A stretch of 12,085 nucleotides of DNA from positions 305,003 through 317,087 of the forward strand of contig NW_006920888.1 in assembly GCF_000417875.1 (NCBI RefSeq), in the 5' to 3' direction. The position numbers were made by a program, and so were the translations under genes. Positions 7,392 to 12,085 of the stretch are shown here, piece after piece. Positions within the stretch are counted from its first letter, which is position 1, and each line of letters opens with the position of its first letter. Below the pieces are notes generated by a model. It worked only from the letters and a program-made list of their open reading frames with translations. It did no database searches and was not told where the DNA came from. Origin of the DNA: Pseudozyma flocculosa PF-1 (taxonomy: Eukaryota > Basidiomycota > Ustilaginomycetes > Ustilaginales > Ustilaginaceae).

Positions 7392-7876
7392 TGGCTGGCA
7401 ATGCCTCTCCTCGATTCCTGGTCTGATGACCGGGTCCTCCGCATGGGCGGGTGCGTGACCCATCGTCCGCAGACGATCGCCGCTGCCAGACTCCTCGCCT
7501 CGCCTCGCGACGTCGGGCTGCCTAAGGGCAGGCAAGCTGTAGTGCGGGCCTTGTGACGCTCATGACGCCCTGCTGCGCGCCTGCGAGGGATGGGAGGCCT
7601 GTGGCCGGCTTGCTTCGGCTGCTTCCAAAACCCAGAGCTCTCGTGTGTTTCGCCAGGCAATCGCCGCACTTGCTCGTCCGTGCGCCGACGCTCGCTCGAC
7701 AGTGGCCGCGATGATGCCACAACATCTTGACACGCTCGCCCCCGCCAGCGGGGCGGAAGGAGCGGCCTGGAAGGACCAGCTTCGGAACAGGAGCCATCTT
7801 GGGGCTCGGCCAGCTGGTCGTGCGGAAACGTGCGGATCGTGTCGCAGCGCTTCCGCTCTCCGCCTCTCGCTGGATC

Positions 7877-8442
7877 CTAGGGCGATTCGTCCTTGGCCTT
7901 CCTCTGCCTCTTGGCCGCCGCACCCGTCGACTTTCCCCCCGTCCGAGCTTCCCTCTTGCCGGGCCGTTTCATCGCCTCCTTCTTCGACGGCTCGTCGTGG
8001 GCGATATCACCGCCACCGCCGCGTCCGTCAAAGAGCTCGCGCATCGCCTTTTCGACGCGGCGCTTCCACTGCATCCTTATCTGGTCGAGCCTCGATGATG
8101 CGTGCAGGAGCCATGGGGCGAGTGTGAACGGGGTTCAGCCAGCCATCCGTGCCGGCCTAGTCCGCCGTACTCGTATCCAGCAAGGATAGAGTAGATGGTG
8201 TGAGGAAAACAGCTCACCATCTTGTTGGACCTCTGCGGGAACATCTGCTCGGTAAGACGCCAGAAGTCGACGTTGGGCGGAAACATGTCGAGGTAAGCGC
8301 CAAGCATCGCCGCGCGGTCCGCGTCCGTCCACGTGCTTTCAGCCCGACTCTTGACGGTGTCATGAGCAGCGTCGATGGCTTTGGTGTCGGTGCTGGCGGT
8401 GGAGGAAGACGGCGAGCTAGAAGGAGGAGTGGCGTCGCTCAT
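7877..8442 (-). CDS. Small single Myb/SANT-like domain protein, paralog B
   Basis: Exons 8442-8218 and 8080-7877 (minus) with a 137-base intron (GTGAGC donor, CAG acceptor) give 142 residues. The N-terminus is Ser/Thr-rich (MSDATPPSSSPSSST...). The Myb/SANT-like domain occupies about residues 38-95: TWTDADRAAMLGAYLDMFPP, DFWRLTEQMFPQRSNKM, then IRMQWKRRVEKAMRELFDG. It aligns without gaps to paralogs A and C. The tail is basic (KKEAMKRPGKREAR..., AAAKRQRKAKDESP), a likely nuclear signal. The first exon codes exactly 75 residues, as in paralog A. The gene lies tail-to-tail with the recombinase, about 1.05 kb away, and 396 bases downstream of paralog C on the same strand, suggesting tandem duplication for B and C. 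Nuclear DNA or chromatin binding is inferred from the fold; the target is unknown. Confidence 0.8.
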
Positions 8443-8838
8443 ATTGCCAGATCTGTCGCAGTCGTACAGGGAGCGGTGTGACGAGGGAGAACTATGTGTG
8501 GGGGATGGTGGAACAGAGGAGAGCGCGAGTCGGTTCTCGCATTGCTAGTTATCGCTCTGCCCCGTCGAGCGGCATGACTGGAGAGGCGGGCCGGCTGATG
8601 CTCATTTCGGCACCAAAGGAGGTGCGGTGCGGCGCGGCGCGGTGGGGGGACGGAAGGTCGGGGCGAAAAGGCAAGGCGGACAGACGAGAAGACGAAACGA
8701 GAAGTACGGGTACGCGATGTCGCCAACCGCCGTCCGAGAGGGGTCCGGTGCGATAGCACCATTGCCTCGTCGTCGTCCCAGACGAGCACGGAAGCCCATC
8801 TCGCCACGCCACCGCCGCCGCACCATCGTGGCGCCCGC
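8443..8838. other. Intergenic stretch between paralogs C and B
   Basis: About 400 bases holding the 3' end of paralog C and the promoter and leader of paralog B (both minus). It is G/A-rich on the plus strand around 8590-8700. Open frames that cross it are antisense to the tail of paralog C or lack any recognisable feature. Confidence 0.5.
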
Positions 8839-9356
8839 TTATTCGTCCTTGACCTCATCCTCGACCTCGTCCTTGCCCTCCATTTTGAGCTCCTCGTCGC
8901 TCTGCTTGACTTTTCCCTCGGCCGCGGCCTGCCTCTTCCTCTTCCTCGTCGACCGGGTGCGTCCCTCTTCCTCTCCAGCGCCATCCTCGGTGCCGCCGCT
9001 GCTGCTGCTGCCGGCGCCGCCGCCGCCAAAGAGGGAGAGGAATTCCTTTTCGATACGACGTTTCCACTGCTGACGAATCTGCACCCGCCCAACCAGCAAA
9101 CACCAAGCAGTCAGTTCATACACCCCGTCCCGTCCCGTCCCGTCCCTCTTTTCTACCCCTCGAATCGACGGCATCGGCTCGTCTTGTCTTGGGTTTGGGT
9201 ATTACTTACGAGTTTGGGCGTATGTTGGGGGAACAGCGCTTCGATGCGGTGGAAAAACTCGGCACTGGGCGGACAGGTAGCGATGAATTCGCGGACCATG
9301 GTGGCGCGTTCGGCGTCGGTCCAGTTGCCCTCGGAGCGGGATTTGGCCGGTGTCAT
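8839..9356 (-). CDS. Small single Myb/SANT-like domain protein, paralog C
   Basis: Exons 9356-9210 and 9078-8839 (minus), split by a 131-base intron (GTAAGT donor, GCAG acceptor), give 128 residues. The N-terminus is short (MTPAKSRSEG). The Myb/SANT-like domain, about residues 11-69, reads NWTDAERATMVREFIATCPP, AEFFHRIEALFPQHTPKL, then IRQQWKRRIEKEFLSLFGG. After a Gly/Ser linker the tail is basic (RTRSTRKRKRQ) and then acidic (DEELKMEGKDEVEDEVKDE). The intron is phase 0 immediately before the IR of the third helix, as in A and B. The open frame continues upstream of the ATG, but that part is Pro/His/Ser low complexity with no similarity to the paralogs, so I start at 9356. The intron contains a GGGAC repeat and the leader a run of G tracts. 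Role: probably a nuclear DNA- or chromatin-binding protein; partner unknown. Confidence 0.8.
9123..9146 (-). repeat. GGGAC pentanucleotide repeat in the intron of paralog C
   Basis: The minus strand carries five G tracts of three or four spaced by AC, within the intron of paralog C. Four or more G3 tracts with two-base loops make it a G-quadruplex candidate in the pre-mRNA. Confidence 0.8.
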
Positions 9357-9801
9357 CGTCGGCGCTGATCGGTCAGCTCCTGACCTGTTGGATGTGGGGT
9401 GAAGGGGGGAGGGGGGAGGGGGGATGTGCTTGCACTGATGAGGGAGGAGGGGGTGGTCGTGTCGTGCTAGATGCGTGACGAGGTGGATCGAGGTGCAAGC
9501 GGATGGTGGTAGCGTCAAGAGAGGACGACCTGGCCCATCCAAATGAGACAGTGTTGTCCACTGCCCCCCAGAGGCGGAAGCGCAGGACGGACCAGAGGCA
9601 CGTCGTGGTGTCGTGCGGTGCGGAAGGGCAGACTCGCTCCCTCTGGCCCTCACACGCACACAGCAACCTGAACAACAGCCACACGGCCAATCGAATCGAG
9701 CAAGGTGAAACGCGCACACGTCCCTGTGTATTGCTTTCGGAGATAAGTCGACAGGATGGGAGAGACCACAGCTTCCTCGCGGAGCCGCGGCGCCCGGCTG
9801 G
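9357..9801. other. Intergenic stretch between rpn3 and paralog C
   Basis: About 445 bases between the rpn3 stop and the paralog C start (both minus). It must hold the rpn3 3' end and the paralog C promoter and leader. Apart from the G tracts listed separately I see no clear element; the open frames here are short and unremarkable. Confidence 0.5.
9404..9423 (+). repeat. G6-A-G6-A-G6 tract upstream of paralog C
   Basis: Three G6 tracts separated by single A's on the plus strand lie 48-67 bases before the paralog C start codon. The transcript would carry the C-rich complement. Confidence 0.8.
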
Positions 9802-11738
9802 CTAGGCCCACTCGTCGTCTGACCCGTCTATGTCGCCGCCTTCAATCTGGTTGGCCAGCTCGCGCTCGCGCTCGCGCGCCTCGGATGCCCACGCCAGCTC
9901 GGCCTTGTGCCCGTTGAGCGGGTATCGCATCGCCTGGAGCGGTTCGGGGCGAACGGCACAGGGACAGATGGGAAAGGGTCAGCTTCCGGCATACGTGCGC
10001 GCGCGCGCGCGGGACTAGGACGGACGGCACCCACCTTTACGCTCTCGTTGTGGAGCTGGAGGCAGAACTGGATGCGCTGCTGGAACTGCTGCATGGGCTC
10101 CTCGGTCTCGTAGACGTCCTTTTTCTCGCGGTTGACCATCTCGGCGCGCTCGTGGTCGACGCGGGTGCCGCTCGAGTCGACGACGCCGTCGCGGATGGCC
10201 TTGGCGACAATGTACTCGGCGTCCTCCTCGCTCTCGAGGTGCAGCTTGCGCGTAATGTCGGACAGCGAGATCTTGGAGTAGCTCAGCGAAATCATGCGGA
10301 TGCCCGTCTTGATGACATTGTGGCGCAGGCGCAGGATGAGCGAGTAGGTCTTGTCGGCCTGGAAGAGCGCGCTGTGCTTCTGCAGCGTCGTCTGGAAGAG
10401 CGACAGGTCGCCCACCCGAACCGCCTGCACGATCTCCATGTAGGGCGCCAGCGCCCGCCTCAGCACGGGCAGCCGGAAGATGCTGCGCTCCGGGATGTCG
10501 CCCATGAGCAGCTCGACGACGACGAGGAACTTGTACGCCGTCTGCAGGAAGCCCGCCGCCGGCTGCGACTGGCTCGCCGGGACCGAGGGCGCGGCGGCGG
10601 CGGCGGCGGCGGCGACAGGAGCAGCCTCGTCCTTGGACGCGGCGGCCGCACCGTCGGCGGCACCATCAGGCTGCTGCTCTGCCTTTTTCGCGGCGGCGTC
10701 GTTGTGCTTCTGCTGCGAGATCTGGGGAGCGCGTCGGATGGCCTGCTGGAGGTGGGTGTGGGCGTCGGTGTAGCTCAGCTGGACGGCGCGGATGCGGCCG
10801 ACGTAGTAGTCGTAGCGGGCCACCTGCGGGTTGCTGGCGCTGGAGCGCGGGAAGGGGGCGCGGGCGACGAGCTTGTCGGCCTGATCAAACAGGTTGGACT
10901 CGACAATGTAGGAGCGGAGGAGGAGGTTGATGACGGTGGCGGTGGTCTCGGAGTCGTGCCTGAGCGACGCGGTGCGGTGGATGGCGAGGAGCTGGCTGCG
11001 GATCGAGGTGAGGCCGGCGTCGACCTTGGCGCCCTTTGCGCGCGCGGCCTCGGCCTTGAGCTCCTCGGCGCGGCCAAAGTAGTAGACGGTCTTTGCGCCG
11101 AGCTGGTCGAGGGTGCGCCGGTTGAGCGACGTGATGGTCTGGAGCGACGCGACGGCCTCCTGGGACGCCTGGTCGTAGTGGTGGGTGTCGGCGAGGTGGA
11201 CGAGGACGAGCAGGCGAAGGTAGGCGTGCACCTCGGGCTGAGCCTCGAGCAGCCTCTGGGCGGGGGCAGCCGGGGTCGCTGCCGCTTGCGCCGAAGACTT
11301 GCTGGCCGCCGCCTTGTCGTCGTTCTTGGAGGACTGGTCGGTATCGATGTCCATCGAGTCGGCGCCGGCCGGGGCCGAGGACGAGGACGAGGCAGGGGGG
11401 GCGGGCGAGGGAGAGTAGGGGGCGGGGAGGAAGGCGAGGAGGTGGGACTTGTTGGCGGCCGCGTCCTGGGCGACAATGGCCTCGTCGATGGCGAGGGCGA
11501 GGACGTCCGGGTAGGCATTGACCTTGCGGCGGACGTAGGGGAGGGTGCGGAGGACTCGGGCGGTGAAGCGCTGCTCTACGTGGGAGACGCTGCGCTCGAT
11601 GAGGAGGAGGTTGTGGCGGATGAGGGCGAGGAGCTGGTCGCGCTCGGTGGGCTTGGGCGGTGCCTGCTTTGCCTTTGCCGCCGGGGCCGCAGCGGCGGTG
11701 TTGGCAGCAGCGGCTGCGGAGGCCGACGTGTCTGGCAT
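9802..11738 (-). CDS. rpn3: 26S proteasome regulatory subunit Rpn3 (PSMD3 family)
   Basis: Rpn3 is a PCI-domain scaffold subunit of the 19S lid. Exons 11738-10035 and 9933-9802 (minus) give 611 residues. The 101-base intron (GTGGGT donor, CCAG acceptor) splits the conserved ending HNESVK / AMRYPLNGHK. Conserved family blocks are LLALIRHNLLLIERSVSHVE (N-terminal helices), FLQTAYKFLVVVELLMGDIP-ERSIFR, then LILRLRHNVIKTGIRMISLS, DAEYIVAKAIRDGV and the winged-helix part of the PCI domain (roughly residues 410-568). The C-terminus is charged (EARERERELANQIEGGDID) and ends DDEWA. It is longer than yeast Rpn3 (about 520 residues) because of Ala-rich low-complexity inserts: an Ala-rich N-terminus, a Pro/Ser/Asp insert near residues 115-145, and a Gln/Ala insert before FLQTAYKF. 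I start at MPDTSAS; the frame stays open further upstream through a poly-His tract that I regard as leader. I see no proteasome-associated control element in the leader. Confidence 0.95.
9998..10012. repeat. Alternating CG tract in the rpn3 intron
   Basis: A run of alternating C and G lies inside the rpn3 intron. Such tracts can adopt Z-DNA; no role is evident. Confidence 0.7.
10591..10614. repeat. GCG trinucleotide repeat coding poly-Ala in Rpn3
   Basis: About eight GCG/CGC units encode an Ala-8 stretch in the low-complexity insert before the PCI part of Rpn3. The insert lies outside the conserved blocks. Confidence 0.85.
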
Positions 11739-12085
11739 GGTGGTGTGGGTTGCGACCGGTTTGTACGGCGCGCGCGCGGTTCGGAGTGGGGGCGGCGGCG
11801 TGGGTGTGGGTGTGGTGCGCGGGTGCGAATACGGGTGCGAGCGGTGGTGGTGGTGGTGGTGGTGGTGGTGGTGGTGGTGGTGGTGGTGGTGGTGGTGGTG
11901 GAGACGAGGAGGCAGAGCGAGGATATTGGCCTCGACGTCAGACCTGATGGAGCGAGAGCCCGGGCCAGGCTGCCTCTCTGCTGGCTGTCTGGCTGGCTTG
12001 CGAGGCCTGCGTCGATCACCCGTCTGCGCCTGCTGGCCCAGCCGGTCCACGGGCAGCCCGCAAGGGAAACCTCCACACGCGCGCT
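11739..12085 (-). promoter_or_regulatory. rpn3 upstream region and leader
   Basis: About 350 bases upstream of the rpn3 start codon. It holds the long GTG/CAC repeat (listed separately) and GT-rich flanks. The rpn3 frame remains open across it to 12050 but translates to Pro/Arg/His-rich sequence unlike any Rpn3. No TATA box is clear. Confidence 0.45.
11843..11901. repeat. (GGT)n trinucleotide repeat, about 19 units
   Basis: A perfect GGT tract on the plus strand, CAC in the rpn3 sense direction, 105-163 bases before the rpn3 start codon. If translated in the rpn3 frame it would give about 19 consecutive His. It most likely lies in the leader or promoter and is expected to vary in length. Confidence 0.92.

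Larger units (their letters stand above)
6824..7876. other. Gene-poor stretch after the recombinase
   Basis: About 1.05 kb between the recombinase stop and the stop of paralog B, so it is the convergent 3' side of two genes. It starts with the C-rich motifs also present upstream of the recombinase (GCTCGCTCGCCAC near 6943; TCGCCACTACCA at 6949 as at 3770). It continues through a GT-rich run (7091-7130) and then mixed sequence. One short stretch may be a coding remnant (listed separately). No RNA gene or terminator is clear. Confidence 0.5.

Noticed and set aside
2876..9356. A complete Starship element
   Set aside because: No ends, target duplications or typical cargo set could be identified; only the recombinase supports it.
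10775..11518. Minus-strand open frame of 247 residues inside rpn3
   Set aside because: Same-strand frame shadow of rpn3, made almost only of Ser, Pro, Arg and Thr; the rpn3 frame has full family conservation.

Overview
The window looks like nuclear DNA of a GC-rich fungus, most likely a basidiomycete. Genes are compact and split by short introns (mostly 82-137 bases) with GT...AG ends and CTGAC/CTAAC-type branch sites. The one clear housekeeping gene is a fungal-type 26S proteasome subunit, Rpn3. I cannot place it below phylum level with confidence.

Layout: (1) 3-790, plus: the 3' end of an unrecognised gene with a Glu-Gly repeat and a coiled-coil-like tail. (2) 1080-1626, plus: a small one-domain Myb/SANT-like nuclear protein (paralog A). 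(3) 2011-2551: a broken locus in which the 5' half of a tRNA-Ser(GCT) gene runs directly into a degraded 3' end of an enolase gene. (4) 2782-2875, minus: an intact, intron-bearing tRNA-Ser(GCT). (5) 2876-4113: C/T-rich DNA without a convincing gene, ending in an 81-base tandem repeat. (6) 4114-6823, plus: a three-exon gene for an 847-residue tyrosine-recombinase protein of DUF3435 type, the family that includes Starship 'captains', with a C-terminal C2-H2 zinc finger. (7) 6824-7876: C-rich DNA, perhaps a coding remnant. (8) 7877-8442 and 8839-9356, minus: two more Myb/SANT-like paralogs (B and C). (9) 9802-11738, minus: rpn3, with a long (GTG/CAC)n tract in its leader.

The strongest points are a captain-like recombinase in an apparently basidiomycete setting and a three-member family of small Myb/SANT proteins placed on both sides of it. 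All three share a phase-0 intron at exactly the same domain position. The broken tRNA/enolase chimera shows that the left part of the window has been rearranged. Whether recombinase and Myb/SANT genes belong to one mobile element cannot be decided from this window: no element ends or target duplications were identified. Rpn3 is a normal housekeeping neighbour and probably marks the edge of the accessory stretch.
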